Assembly: GCF_000237925.1 (NCBI RefSeq)
Contig: NC_031498.1
Location: 30,188,923 to 30,252,922, forward strand
Origin: Schistosoma mansoni
Lineage: Eukaryota; Platyhelminthes; Trematoda; Strigeidida; Schistosomatidae
Direction of reading: 5' to 3'
DNA: 64,000 nt
Positions 36,996-48,047 of the stretch are shown here, one piece after another. Made by a program: the position numbers and the translations under genes. The notes under the pieces were generated by a model. That model was not told where the DNA came from. It did no database searches and saw only the letters and a list, made by a program, of their open reading frames with translations. Numbering within the stretch: position 1 is the stretch's first letter; every line of letters begins with the position of its first letter.

Positions 36996-37044
36996 GTAAG
37001 TTAAAATGATTAAGTATAATGTAGTCTAAAGAAAGATAGATGGT

Positions 37045-37360
37045 AGAATATAGGATGTGTTTCGTCCTATTTGGGACTCCTCAGCTGGACGTACTTGCAT
37101 CGAAGAATTGATTCAACTACTAACCATTATTCATCTTTCCTTATAATGCTTGTGAATTAAGGCTATATCGAGGCAGTGTGCACATATGCCAATAAGAGAT
37201 TGATCAATTTCAATCCTAACACATAAATGTGACGATTTAAACAAACAATATCAAGTGAATTTAAACTTCACTTCATTGTACAAGTAAGTGACTATCACGA
37301 CTTAGTATCTTAGTGGATAAAGCGATGACGTCCTGCGTTTTATCATATGAATTATCCACC
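37045..37360. repeat. SMalpha-like (family A) fold-back copy
   Basis: Minus-oriented hammerhead (37048-37096; core CUGAGGA and GAAA present, stem I poorly paired) meets a plus-oriented tail near 37110, followed by a second, decayed head ('gtatcttagtggataaagcg'). Confidence 0.75.
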
Positions 37361-39120
37361 AATCGAAATACGACTTTCCCAATCTTAATTATGTGCCAAA
37401 TCAATGACGTTCGACCATAATCTGTTCATATTACTAGACAGACAGATCGCATGACAACATAAAATAGAAAATAATATTTGTACAAGATAAGGCCAAATGT
37501 GGCTGTGAACGTGCGAGACAATAATCAATAAACTAAATATAATTTAGGAACAGTAATTTGTATAATAATAATTCATAGGTCAAAATAAAGCTTATAATAA
37601 GTTGAAAAGGGATATATATAATCTAATCACTCAATAGTTATACAATAAGAATATATATAGAATAGTAGTCCATTAATAGGTCCTGGAAGCTACCTGTACT
37701 TATGTCTTAGCTAGGACATAACAGAAATTTGTCTCATTTCTGTTTTGATTACTTACAAAACTACTAGAAGTTTTCAAAAATCAAGTTCTTTAGTTTCCTT
37801 GTCGTCTTTCTCTAGTAGAAGTAATCAAAAGAAGGTGAGATCAACCAAGAAATACCTACAAGGTTTTGTTGGCTCAGTTAATCATCGGTAATCTAGATAA
37901 CGAGTTGGCTGTCAAAAAGCACAAGAGATCTCACTCGTTCAATGTTTTTTCGTCACAAAAAGGATAACAACGGTCAACCTGGCCTTGCGTTATCCTTACA
38001 GCTTTCACAGACTTTTATAAGACACTTGGTTCACTTTGAAAATGACGTTTTCTAAACGAGTCATTTTTCTAAACAAAACACGACATTTTATAAATACCTT
38101 AAGAGTTTTTCCCCAGTTTAACCAAAAAACTTGAGCAAATTAGTTTATGCAGTCACTAAACAGACTGCATAGTAGACGGAAAGGTCTGCTTTCAGTTTTA
38201 TTTAGGAAGGAACAAATGGGTAGGAAGTCTATTTTAGTCCTGACAGTGTAGATCTCTTGGTCGATTTCGTCTTCCTTTGATGATTTCCACTGAAAAGAGT
38301 TACAACCTCGTATTAAGGCAAACAGCTCCACTAATTAAGAATTCAAAGAGCAACTAGATGGTTAGATAACAAGCAATTGCTCCTGAGTTTGTGAACATAT
38401 CTTGTATGTCCTCATAAACTTGCTGATTATTTATATGTAATATGACAAAAAAGATACTCCGTCTTTAACGCCGTTGAAGCATTAATCTCGTGAAATGACG
38501 TCTCAGTTTGAAGATCACCAAAGCATGAAAGTTTTTCGTCTAGTTGAATATAAACATTAAGGCATATTCTAGATGGAAGCATCTGCTAAACAAGACGGTA
38601 TACAAGCAGAGTCTAAATGTTAACAATAGGAAAACATAAACTCTTTAGTTGATAAAATCCATATAATATCAGTTGAACAATTTGGTGACTTATAAATCGA
38701 CAATCTAATGTGTATAATACTGACATTTTAGAACAGTAACATCAACGAATGGATGGTTGAATACACTCAACTAACGAGTTCCGAATAGGACAAAACATGT
38801 GGCACCAATTTTAATGTCTGACACTATACAAAATACATTATTAGTATCATTACATTCATCTAACTAAGTAAGTCTAGGCATCAACTGTTGATTTAGTGCA
38901 GTATATATGCACATACTTTTGTACCTGTCTATCTAACTAGATCTGAAGGAAGGTATTAGTCACAGGCGTTAACACACAAATATCTTAATGTATGTATTGT
39001 TTATCTATTTCTGTAAATGTTAATCGATATACTTCATCTGTGTACATTTGTAACATTGTGTGCACACACATATTATTGCTAATTACTAGTTTGTTTAGAT
39101 AAAAAAAGGATTGTAACAAT
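37361..39120. other. Intronic, no recognised feature
   Basis: Lies within the MTTP intron. No repeat family from elsewhere in the window was seen. Confidence 0.4.
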
Positions 39121-39159
39121 GCCTAAATGATGAAAATAGGTTATTATACATGTATTTTC

Positions 39160-39556
39160 ATAGCTGAAATCATGAATCAATTGAAGCTAGACCACCATGG
39201 AAAACCTGGAAGCACTCGACGGCCGTTTCGTCCTATTATGGGACTCCTCAGCAGTGCGCATCCACGATCCCGCACTCGCGAGATTCGGACCCAGGACCTA
39301 CCAGTCTCGCGCCAGAGCACTTGACCGATAGACCGCTGAACCGGCCGGCATTCAACGGTGTTAATGTCTAACTTCAACCAATCCACGAAGTTGAGCAACC
39401 GTTCATCAATTGTCTTCAGTGAGTTGATATCTCTACAACAGACTTGGTTGAAATCCACTGGTCACTGCTTCCCACTAGAACTCAAAGAAATATCTCTTGA
39501 AGTCAGTCACTAGTGAGCATATGATTATAGATCAGAAGGGGTTTTGTGGAGATTTC
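39160..39556 (-). repeat. Family B tRNA-hammerhead element (near full length)
   Basis: On the minus strand: linker 'tctccacaaaacc', head region, tRNA-like part, ribozyme (39209-39262) and tail ending 'caattgattcatgatttca'. It runs into an assembly gap on its 5' side. Confidence 0.85.
39209..39262 (-). ncRNA. Hammerhead ribozyme (family B)
   Basis: CUGAGGA, GUCC/GGAC stem II with loop CAUAAUA, GAAA, palindromic ACGGCCGU, GUC. Stem I GCACUG faces GAGUGC, with one mismatch beside the core. All invariant core positions are present. Confidence 0.82.
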
Positions 39557-39756
39557 NNNNNNNNNNNNNNNNNNNNNNNNNNNNNNNNNNNNNNNNNNNN
39601 NNNNNNNNNNNNNNNNNNNNNNNNNNNNNNNNNNNNNNNNNNNNNNNNNNNNNNNNNNNNNNNNNNNNNNNNNNNNNNNNNNNNNNNNNNNNNNNNNNNN
39701 NNNNNNNNNNNNNNNNNNNNNNNNNNNNNNNNNNNNNNNNNNNNNNNNNNNNNNNN
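39557..39756. other. Assembly gap (200 N)
   Basis: Exactly 200 undetermined bases, a placeholder length; true size unknown. Confidence 0.99.
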
Positions 39757-40036
39757 ATAACCAATCTCCTTCTTCACTTCCTACTATTCCTTCTACCTTG
39801 ACTTTCAACGCTAAACTTCCTCTCCCGGTTTCCTCCTCAAGTGTCACCATGGCCAATGATTCTAGTGCGCGAAACCCTTCTGATCTATTATACATGTATA
39901 CAAGTTGTTTGCCAATTGATTTAGTATTAAATAGATATGAGGAGTCTGCCAGTTTGTCAACCATCATTAAAATGGAACTTGGGACAGATGCGGGTAGATC
40001 AAAATTGCTACAATGTACTATCATGACACAATAAAA
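39757..40036 (+). other. Unidentified open segment beside the gap
   Basis: Open on both strands and less AT-rich than its surroundings. The plus frame reads 'MANDSSARNPSDLLYMYTS' and 'LSTIIKMELGTDAGRSKLLQ' and stops just before an AATAAA. It could be the 3' end of a retrotransposon ORF or of a retrocopy. No family recognised. Confidence 0.3.
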
Positions 40037-40275
40037 TTAATAATGATGATTAGTAAAGTATTCGCCTTCAAAACTCAACTCAATTGAACTTTATCACAGA
40101 CCAAGTATTGAGTAACTGTAATCGATCAGTCTTTGTCGCTATATTTATATTTACAAGGGATTGTTTCAATATAGCCTTTTGTCACAAGCTTTTAGTATAT
40201 CTAATAGGTGCCCATCAATGGGATTAAAGGCGCATGTTTATTTTTATACTAGTATTTATGTTTACACTGAGATAT

Positions 40276-40670
40276 AGTTAGGAGCGGCCAAACCAAAACG
40301 TGGCATCAATGCTTGAAGTCACTAACTTCTAGTCTGAGCCATGTTGGCAGATACAGACTACTTGGTTGGAGTCTGCGCGACCATCGTAACCAATGGTTGG
40401 AAACTCTAGGTGACATGGCTCAGAATTGATCACAGTGGCGTAGGTGTATACACTCTTTATCTTCCCTTAAACCGTGAGATTAAAATTGCTTCACAACTTT
40501 CTCCTTTCCTATACTATATCCTTATATACAACCTGTCTTTTACATACTACCACCACTAAATTAACTATTTCTATGAATCCGGTATTCATCTTGTTGTGCT
40601 AATGAAGTATGGCAACTTGGACCGGTGCATAAATGTGTCTGGTCCTACGTTGTAGCTGACTGACACTGAG
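40276..40670 (+). mobile_element. Perere-3/SR3-like RTE 3' end (diverged)
   Basis: Starts 'gcggccaaaccaaaacgtgg'; codons corresponding to 'SHVGRYRLLGWSLRDH' and 'LETLGDMAQN' are recognisable. Diverged from the copies at 23862 and 33868, so an older insertion or different subfamily. Confidence 0.8.
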
Positions 40671-40853
40671 ATAAATGTACATCTAGGTGACAAGTCCTAA
40701 ATACCAGCTAAAAACTCTTATGACCTTCTCATTGGTCAAACAGTTTATACAAATTTACAAAAACCATTTTGATATTTTTCGGTTAGGAATTAACTTTTAA
40801 ATAAAGCATGGATATATATTTATGACGAAAAAGCTAATATCTGCATCTATGAT

Positions 40854-41060
40854 GCCCCCAAATGCCCTGGTATACCCGAGAGCGGGGAGAGTCCGCTCTC
40901 CCTCTCGAAATGCTTTCACATGACCACACGTATATAGCCTCTGCCAGGGAAGTCCTACCCACTGCCGAGAGGGTTGTTTACGAAAAGCGAATGTCCGGCT
41001 CTTTAACCGGGTTGGTGGTCACGGAGGGTCCACCTAGGGGGATTGGAAAACCTTGCATAT
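40854..41060 (+). repeat. Unclassified ~510-bp repeat, copy 5 (5' part only)
   Basis: Begins 'cccccaaatgccctggtat' and stops after the 'ttggaaaacc' block; the tail half is missing. Confidence 0.8.
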
Positions 41061-41298
41061 ATATCTCTAGTCTCTTCGGTGGAAAGCAATATAAAACTCA
41101 TGATTACTCTTCATTAGTTAGAAATATGAAAATAGAATGATACTTAGACGATGTGATGGACAAATCATGTTTACTTAAGCTTTAATACTATATTCTTAAT
41201 CCACTCTATCATGTTATCACATTCATTCTTTGTAGACTAATAGATGAAAGTTTTAATCATCATTTTGTAAGCTTGATTATCGCTTTAGTGGGTAATTA

Positions 41299-41490
41299 CT
41301 CACTTACTCACGCATGTTACCCCTCGTAGAGGAGCATAGGCCGCTCACCAACACATAATTTGTTTATTCTAGTTGGTGTATTTTGGCAAGATTTTCTTCT
41401 ACGGGATGGGATTTCCGACCCCATGCTCAACCCCCCTCCTTTGTGTCGGTTTGAGACCGGCAGTAACTCTAGATGAGTTACAGGCGGAGT
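41299..41490 (-). mobile_element. SR2-like RTE remnants
   Basis: 41299-41345 is the extreme 3' end (minus). 41380-41490 resembles the inverted piece at 31271-31375, probably from the 5' part of the same family. Confidence 0.65.
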
Positions 41491-42110
41491 TTTATTGTGT
41501 AATATTTAATAAAAATTCCTAAACTCTCACTCAAATTACCTATCAACGAATAATTATTGAAGTGTTAAAATACCTAAGGTCACCGGTGGGGAATAGATGT
41601 AACATTCCTCATTTAAAATATTACCGAAATATGCGTATCTATTTGAATCGAAGAAGATAAACTTTCTTATTGTTGAATAATTACAGCCAGAGAACTTCTA
41701 TCAGCCAGGAAAGACTAAGAAACTGTCTCGTTTTTTTTTCTAAAATCAGGAACAGTATATGTTTATGAACTTACACTAAATCATACTTGAAACCTTTAGG
41801 TTTCTCCCCCCCCCCACTGTTGTTTAGACACTGATTTGGTACCCAACAGCTTATTTCTCTTGACGTTGATCTAATGAGATGGCACTGTAACTCGTAATAA
41901 GGAAACCGATAAGATAGATTAGTGTTCGCTATTTAATCATAAAATAACTGAAACTATAAAGAATGTAGGAAGACAGAGTACAATGTTCGACTAAGTATAG
42001 CCTATAAAATCATACTAGTGTAGTTTCAAATTAGAACGCAACAGATATCTATTATTACTTAACTTAAAGATAACTTCCATCATAGACTTATATTAACTAA
42101 ATTACCATTT
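41491..42110. other. Intronic, no recognised feature
   Basis: AT-rich MTTP intron sequence. Confidence 0.4.
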
Positions 42111-42350
42111 TATAGTTGAAATCATGAGTCAATTGAAGCTAGACCACTATGAAAAACCTGTAATTACTGGACGGACGTTTCGCCCTATTGTGGGACTCCT
42201 CAATAGTGCGCATTCACGATCCCCCCTCGCGAGATTCAAACCCAGGACCTATCAGTCTCGCTCGCGAGCGCTTAACCACTAGACCACTTAACCGGCCGGC
42301 ATCCAACGGTGTTAATGTCTAGCTTCAATTGACTCATGATTTCAACTATA
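42111..42350 (-). repeat. Family B element with perfect 33-bp terminal inverted repeats
   Basis: 42111-42143 and 42318-42350 are exact inverted complements. Between them, on the minus strand, lie the tRNA-like part and a ribozyme (42160-42213) with core UUGAGGA instead of CUGAGGA, likely impaired. The plus-oriented right end is a second copy of the family tail. Confidence 0.88.
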
Positions 42351-42735
42351 TAAAATTATTAAAATCTCCACAAAACCCCCTTCTGATAAATTATCATTGG
42401 TTAGTTATGTGAATATATATACATAGCTTTTAACTAACTAATATAGTCTTCACCTGAAATGACCTATGCTTGTTTACATATTGTAATGTACACTTACCTT
42501 AAAAAAAACATAATCGCCAATAATATGAACGAGTTTTTGTTCAATAAAGTTAGATAATAGCTAGCAATCACTTCGTCATACTTTGAAATCACCAGTTAAA
42601 TGTGTCAGAATTCCAGTTTTGTTGTTCGCATTTGTAACCTGAACTCAATATCTTTTACTTGAAAAGGCGACTCGTTACCCATTGACTAAACGAGTTCAAC
42701 GATAGATACCACCTTTGAGTACAACTAAGAATATC
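42351..42735. other. Intronic; starts with family B linker
   Basis: 42355-42383 ('aaatctccacaaaaccc') matches, inverted, the linker at 39530-39556. The rest is unassigned. Confidence 0.5.
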
Positions 42736-43140
42736 AAAATTGATGCAAATATATCCAGTTGACGAGTCATATATCAGATGAAACTCAAGTCCTACATCCT
42801 GTTGCTCGTCATAATTCAGCTTTACCTAAAACTTGTGAATAAATGACAATATCGAGGCAATCCGCTCATGATATATATGCCAATAATGACTGACCAGTTA
42901 CAACTCTTAACATCAAAAACTCTTTCAAGTAAACTTCTGTTTACTCAAAGCTTTATTGAGTATGAGTGATAACAGATTCTTGTTAAAATTGTGTCAGACC
43001 TATGAATTTCCGTCATTCTTAGACTCAGTGGACGAGCCGATCACAAGCGTTTGAGGGATTTCAAGGTCACTGCGTTAATTTCAGTACCTGATGCTCATGT
43101 ACGATCGGTTCACAGAGGATTTTAGAGTAAGCTTGACATT
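42736..43140 (+). repeat. Decayed SMalpha-like (family A) sequence
   Basis: 'ccagttgacgagtcatatatc' and 'cgaggcaatccgctcatga' mark a much-mutated plus-strand ribozyme and tail. No functional core. Confidence 0.6.
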
Positions 43141-43464
43141 AAACGGCTACAATAAATGGGACTGCTAAGAAGTTTCTTCATTTGTAATTGCGGTAGTCAA
43201 ATGACTTGCAGACCTTGTGTAGACTACAGTGATGTTGTTCGTCAATGTAATATATGTTGAAGGAAGACGTTTGCTAGGATAGTAACCTTTATCGCTCCAT
43301 CTAGATTGAGACTAAGACATGTTTTAATGATTGCCGCGAACTGTATAATAAAAGCACCAGTAACATTAGCTCCAATAATCGCAGATGTTAATGAAGCTTC
43401 GGTTGTTCAGTAGTATGAGTATTGTTGGGACATATCCAAATTAAACTTAATTTAAATTGTTGAG

Positions 43465-43635
43465 TGTTCAAGTGAGTAGCTACCTGGACTCAGTATTTAA
43501 GTAATAATGCGATGGTATCTGAAGCGAACGGCACTGGCTTTGAGTCCCGGTGTGAACATCAACTTCAAGTACATCCAGCTGACGAGTCCAGAACAGGATG
43601 TATTACACGTCCTTGATTCTCATGATAGCCACATT
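43465..43635 (+). repeat. Decayed SMalpha-like (family A) copy, head and ribozyme
   Basis: tRNA-like head and box B ('ctttgagtcccggtgtga'), then CUGACGAGUCC. The GAAA is replaced and the ribozyme is inactive. Confidence 0.7.
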
Positions 43636-43845
43636 CTATTTATACTATACTGAAAAGTATGAATTTTTCACAATAAATATTGATCATTTAAAGATCCATT
43701 CAACAACCAAGAAATATTCAATATTATTATATCATCACAATAATCTCATTTCAAAACTTATCAATACTATGCAACAATATTTCATAAAATATTGAATTCA
43801 TTTCCAATGAAAATCAACATGAAAACCTATATTTTATATAGTTGA

Positions 43846-43975
43846 AATCACGAGTTAATTGAAGCTAGACCACCATGGAAAACCTGGAAGCATTGGACAG
43901 CCGTTTCGTCTTATTACGGGACTCTTCAGCAGTGTGCAGCCACGATCACGCCTCGCGAGATTCGAACCTATAACT
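43846..43975 (-). repeat. Family B tRNA-hammerhead element, 5'-truncated
   Basis: On the minus strand: box B part, ribozyme and tail; the head is missing. Confidence 0.82.
43887..43940 (-). ncRNA. Hammerhead ribozyme (family B)
   Basis: CUGAAGA (A at position 7), GUC/GAC-based stem II, GAAA, ACGGCUGU, GUC. Core complete; stem II is weaker than in other copies. Confidence 0.7.
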
Positions 43976-44582
43976 GAGAAAGTCATAAAATTCAAAGAAG
44001 TATACAATATTATTTAGATTATTGTATGGAATATATATACCTATAGGAGGCTAGGAAAGATTGCATTATAAATTGATTCGACAATAAATAACAAATGAGG
44101 TTACGTACTAATCAAGGGGGGTAAGGAAGAAAATAATTTATGGGTCAGATAATAGTCCAGTTGACAGATATGAAGAAAAGCGACAAACATAAAAGTCATA
44201 GTAATAAAAACTGAATCATAATCAAGAATACTTGTACAAAGTAATAATAATAATAACTGGTTAGAGTTAAAAATGTAAAATAGTAATCTAAAAATCAAGA
44301 AATCGATATTAAAAGTGCCGAAAAAAGCAACAACAACTAGAAAGGGGCGAAAGGTTGAACAAATCGTTTCTGCACACAAAGTTCAGGCTTGAGTTCATAC
44401 ACTGCCTCAACAGTGCATAAAATATTGATTCGATCCCCCCCTTCGATCCAGTTCCTTTGACTCTATAAATTACGTTAAAAGAAGTGGCGAAAAGAAAACT
44501 TTCTTCGTTGAATTCTCTTTTTTTTATTTAATGGCATTATAGGTTATTTTAATCATTGAGATTATTATTTGAATATTTTTCA
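43976..44582. other. Intronic, no recognised feature
   Basis: AT-rich MTTP intron sequence without repeat-family matches. Confidence 0.4.
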
Positions 44583-44753
44583 TATTTACTTACTTATTTA
44601 CGCCTGTTAACCTCGTGGAGGAGCATAGGCCGCCAACCAGTATTCTCCATCCATCTCTGTTCTGGGAAATCCTTTCCAGCTCTTTCCAGTTAACATTCAT
44701 CCTTTTCATATCTGTTTCTATTTCCCAGAATAATGTGTTGTTTGGCCTTCCTC
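44583..44753 (-). mobile_element. SR2-like RTE 3' end, cut by gap
   Basis: Minus-strand codons '[20 protein letters not shown]' match the family C-terminus; the rest is lost in the adjacent gap. Confidence 0.85.
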
Positions 44754-44953
44754 NNNNNNNNNNNNNNNNNNNNNNNNNNNNNNNNNNNNNNNNNNNNNNN
44801 NNNNNNNNNNNNNNNNNNNNNNNNNNNNNNNNNNNNNNNNNNNNNNNNNNNNNNNNNNNNNNNNNNNNNNNNNNNNNNNNNNNNNNNNNNNNNNNNNNNN
44901 NNNNNNNNNNNNNNNNNNNNNNNNNNNNNNNNNNNNNNNNNNNNNNNNNNNNN
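44754..44953. other. Assembly gap (200 N)
   Basis: Placeholder of exactly 200 N, flanked on the right by a (TA)n microsatellite (44954-44982) that probably caused it. Confidence 0.99.
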
Positions 44954-44986
<33 letters not shown>

Positions 44987-44997
44987 ATGAATGTTCC

Positions 44998-45396
44998 CAT
45001 TGATGTTTACGACTGCAACTGGTCAGTCTCTCATTGACATATGTGCATACTGTACGTATTGCCTTGATATAGCCTTAATTCACAAGCATTATAAGCCAAG
45101 ATGGATAGTGGCTAGCAGTGGAATCCAGGACACGCGTTTCGTCCTATTTGGAACTCGTCAGCTGAACGTAGCTGCATCTCAGAGTTGATGTTCACTCTGA
45201 GACTCGAACCCAGTACCTTTCACTTCAAACGCCATCACGTTATCCACTCGGCCACTGACTCTTGATAGCCACTTGCTTATGCAATGGGGTGAAGTTTAAA
45301 TTCACTTAGTATTATTTGTCTGAATCTTCTCATTGATAGGACGAAACGCGCATGCTGGATTCTACTGCTAGCCATTATCCATCTTTGTTTAAAATA
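44998..45396. repeat. SMalpha-like (family A) copy with inverted ends
   Basis: Minus-oriented tail, ribozyme, tRNA-like head (box B 'gactcgaacccagtacc') and linker up to about 45335. Then a plus-oriented 3' ribozyme half and tail ('ggacgaaacgcgcatgctgg'). It ends 44 bp before MTTP exon 2. Confidence 0.85.
45120..45171 (-). ncRNA. Hammerhead ribozyme (family A)
   Basis: CUGACGA, stem II GUUC/GGAC (one G-U), GAAA, ACGCGUGU, GUC, stem I UUCAG/CUGGA. Core intact and no AAA insertion. Confidence 0.83.
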
Positions 45397-45440
45397 CTAA
45401 TTTTTTGTTTATTTTTCTTTTCTTTCCTTTTTCATTCAAG

Positions 45441-46374
45441 ATCATTGAAATCTTATATGGTACCAATTATCAAACAATACATTTAGGTCTTATTTATCCA
45501 ATTACAAAATCAAATTCATGTAGTTTAAATACAAATTTATTTACTCCTACTACTACTGATACTACTCATAATACTACTGATGATAATGATAATCATCAGC
45601 AATTAGTTAATTTACGACAATATATTGAATCATATCGTGATTATTTACATAATAATTTAATTGGTACTATAAAATCATCTGAATCAATTATTCATTTAAT
45701 TAATCAATTACGTTGTCTCCCAGATACTAATCATTCTATTACATTATTATCTAGTGCAACTATGTTAACTCCACCTTATATTGATATACAATTAATATAT
45801 AGACAATATAATACATGGAAAGATCAATTAATTGATATTTTAATTAATTGTGGTACTAATACTTGTCTAACTATTATATTAAATCGTTTAAATGAAATAA
45901 CTAAATTTCTTTATTTTAATAATGATCATAATTTAAATGAAAATTCTATTGAATTTATTAAAACAAAAGAAATGTTATTTAAAAAATTTTGGCCATCATT
46001 ATCTCATATTAATAATCAATTAAATATTGATCAAATGAATCAATTATATCAATCATGTGAAAAATCAATAATTATTGATCAAAATTATATTTGTTTAATG
46101 ACTTTAGTAAATTTAAATTCCCGCATTAAAAATTATGAAAAATTTAATTATTTTAAACAAATCATTAAACATATACAAAAATTACTTGATATTTCAAGAA
46201 AAAATGTTGAAGTAAAACAAAAAAATCATTTATTATTATTAGGTATATCATTAAGTAAACAATTACGTCATCCAATATTGATTAAATCATTATTCAATAT
46301 AATAATTAATAATAATGACAATAATAATAATGAATATGGTGAATATGATAATAATTATTATTATGATAATAATG

Positions 46375-46406
<32 letters not shown>

Positions 46407-48047
46407 CGTGATAATAATGGTGGTACTAATATGGATAGTAGTAATCGTAATAATAATTTCAATAATAATAATATTAATAATAATAATAATAATGGTAATA
46501 ATAATGATACAAATAATATTAATAACAATAATCATGATAATAATAACGACAATAATAACAATAATAATGTTAATAATAATAATAATATTCCATCCGTTAT
46601 ACGTTCATTAGCTATTCGTACTATGACTGAAATATATTTATCAGAAAATAAAAAAAATTTAAATGAAAAAAATTATAATTTAATTAAATTTAATGAAAAA
46701 CAATTTTTAAAAATAAGAACAAAATTAATTGAATTATTATATCAATTACCTAATAATAATAATATAAATAATAATAATAATAATGGTGATGATAATAATA
46801 TTAATAATACTAATAATAATAATATAGAAAATGAAATATTAATTAATTATGAAATATTTAAATTATTATTATTAACTAAATTATCACCTCATTATATTAC
46901 TTATATATTAAATGATTTATCTAAACAACAAAGATGGACCCTAATTCAATTATGTAGAAAATATATCAGACAATTATGTAATAATAATAATAATGAAGTA
47001 TTATTAACAATCAAGGAATGTCGTTGTTTAAATGGTTTATTATCTAAATGTAAATTAGGTTTAGCTGGTAGTTGGTCCGGTTTAATTGGTGATCACAAAT
47101 TGAATACAATGAATCAAGCTATATTATTACATAATGAAATTAATCATATTAATCATATATTATATATTGATTATATAACTTATTATATATTAGATAATAA
47201 TGGTGGATTACAATTATCTAATATGAATATCAATTTAATTAATAATGAAGATGAAACATCATTATCATTATTGAATATTAATATACAAGCAAATGAATTA
47301 ATGAATTTAGGTAATATATTACCCTATAATAAAAAACAGCCACAGCAACAACAATCTACCATGGCAACAACAACAACAGGAGAGACATGGTTATATATGG
47401 ATCTTAATTATTTAGATATCTCATTATTACCATATGAATTATTTTCTGGTGGAATATCTAATATAATGAGTTTACTATTCTCATCTACAAGTCAATTTAA
47501 ACCATTTATACAATTCATTAAATTACCAATAGATCAAAGAATTCAAACTACATTATCATCTGGTTGGTTAATACAATTAGATCATATAGTATCATTAACA
47601 ATAAGGATATCAAATGCATTAGAGACGAGTATATGGCGTTTAACCGGTCGTAATAATGTACGAACAGAAATTGGTTTTGTAAATGATATTAAAATACATT
47701 TGGTTGAATTAGATCAAGATGAAATGATAGATATACCTATATCACATTTGTATATCCATAAAGGTAATGCTATTCAAGGTTATATTGATTTTATTACAGA
47801 TATAAATATAAAAAATTTACCTGATAGTATTTGTTTAGCAATGAATCAAGGGGGGAATACGTTTATTGTTCAATGGTATACAACAAACATGACAATGGAC
47901 AGTACAAAACATTCCTCAACTACAATGCAAAATAATGATCATTCTTATCATTATGTATCAAATTATACATTACAACCTGTATCATATAATTTAGGATATG
48001 ATAATTCATTAAAATGTAAAAAGATGAATGCGAAAACTATTTGGTAA
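45441..48047 (+). CDS. MTTP: Microsomal triglyceride transfer protein large subunit, exon 2
   Basis: 868 codons to TAA at 48045-48047, joined in phase 0 to exon 1, giving about 1164 residues against roughly 894 in human MTTP. Order: completion of the LPD_N barrel ('GTNYQTIHLGLIYPITKS'), an alpha-helical domain (about 45620-46290 and 46600-47110), then the lipid-cavity beta sheets. In the latter, 'LDISLLPYELFSGGISNIMS' (47413-47472), 'LSSGWLIQLDHIVSLTIRIS' and 'WRLTGRNNVRTEIGFV' line up with the MTTP C-terminal region. The extra length is mostly two Asn-rich tracts encoded by AAT/AAC runs (about 46300-46590 and 46750-46830), apparently loops in the helical domain. The first 12 codons of the long open frame (45405-45440) are intron and should be excluded. 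Schistosomes take lipid from the host, so this protein probably supports packaging of acquired lipid for eggs and surface; that is inference. Confidence 0.87.
46290..46600 (+). repeat. AAT-type microsatellite coding for poly-Asn
   Basis: About 300 bp of AAT repeats interrupted by GAT, GGT and AAC codons inside MTTP exon 2. The frame stays open, as expected of an expanding trinucleotide in a permissive loop. Confidence 0.95.

Larger units (their letters stand above)
36996..45440 (+). other. 8.4-kb MTTP intron filled with repeats
   Basis: GTAAGT donor at 36996 and a pyrimidine-rich acceptor ending ttcattcaag at 45440, phase 0. It holds family A and B tRNA-hammerhead copies, an RTE 3' end of each type, a truncated ~510-bp repeat and two assembly gaps. 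Confidence 0.85.

Noticed and set aside
39503-40034. Long open frames crossing the N run at 39557-39756 (and likewise 44590-45037)
   Set aside because: Open only because N codons are not stops; no protein can be inferred across the gaps.
45405-45440. First 12 codons of the long MTTP open frame
   Set aside because: Pyrimidine-rich tract ending in CAAG: intron and acceptor, not coding.
46290-46611. Ile/Met-rich frames opposite and shifted to the Asn tract
   Set aside because: Shadows of the AAT microsatellite in other frames.
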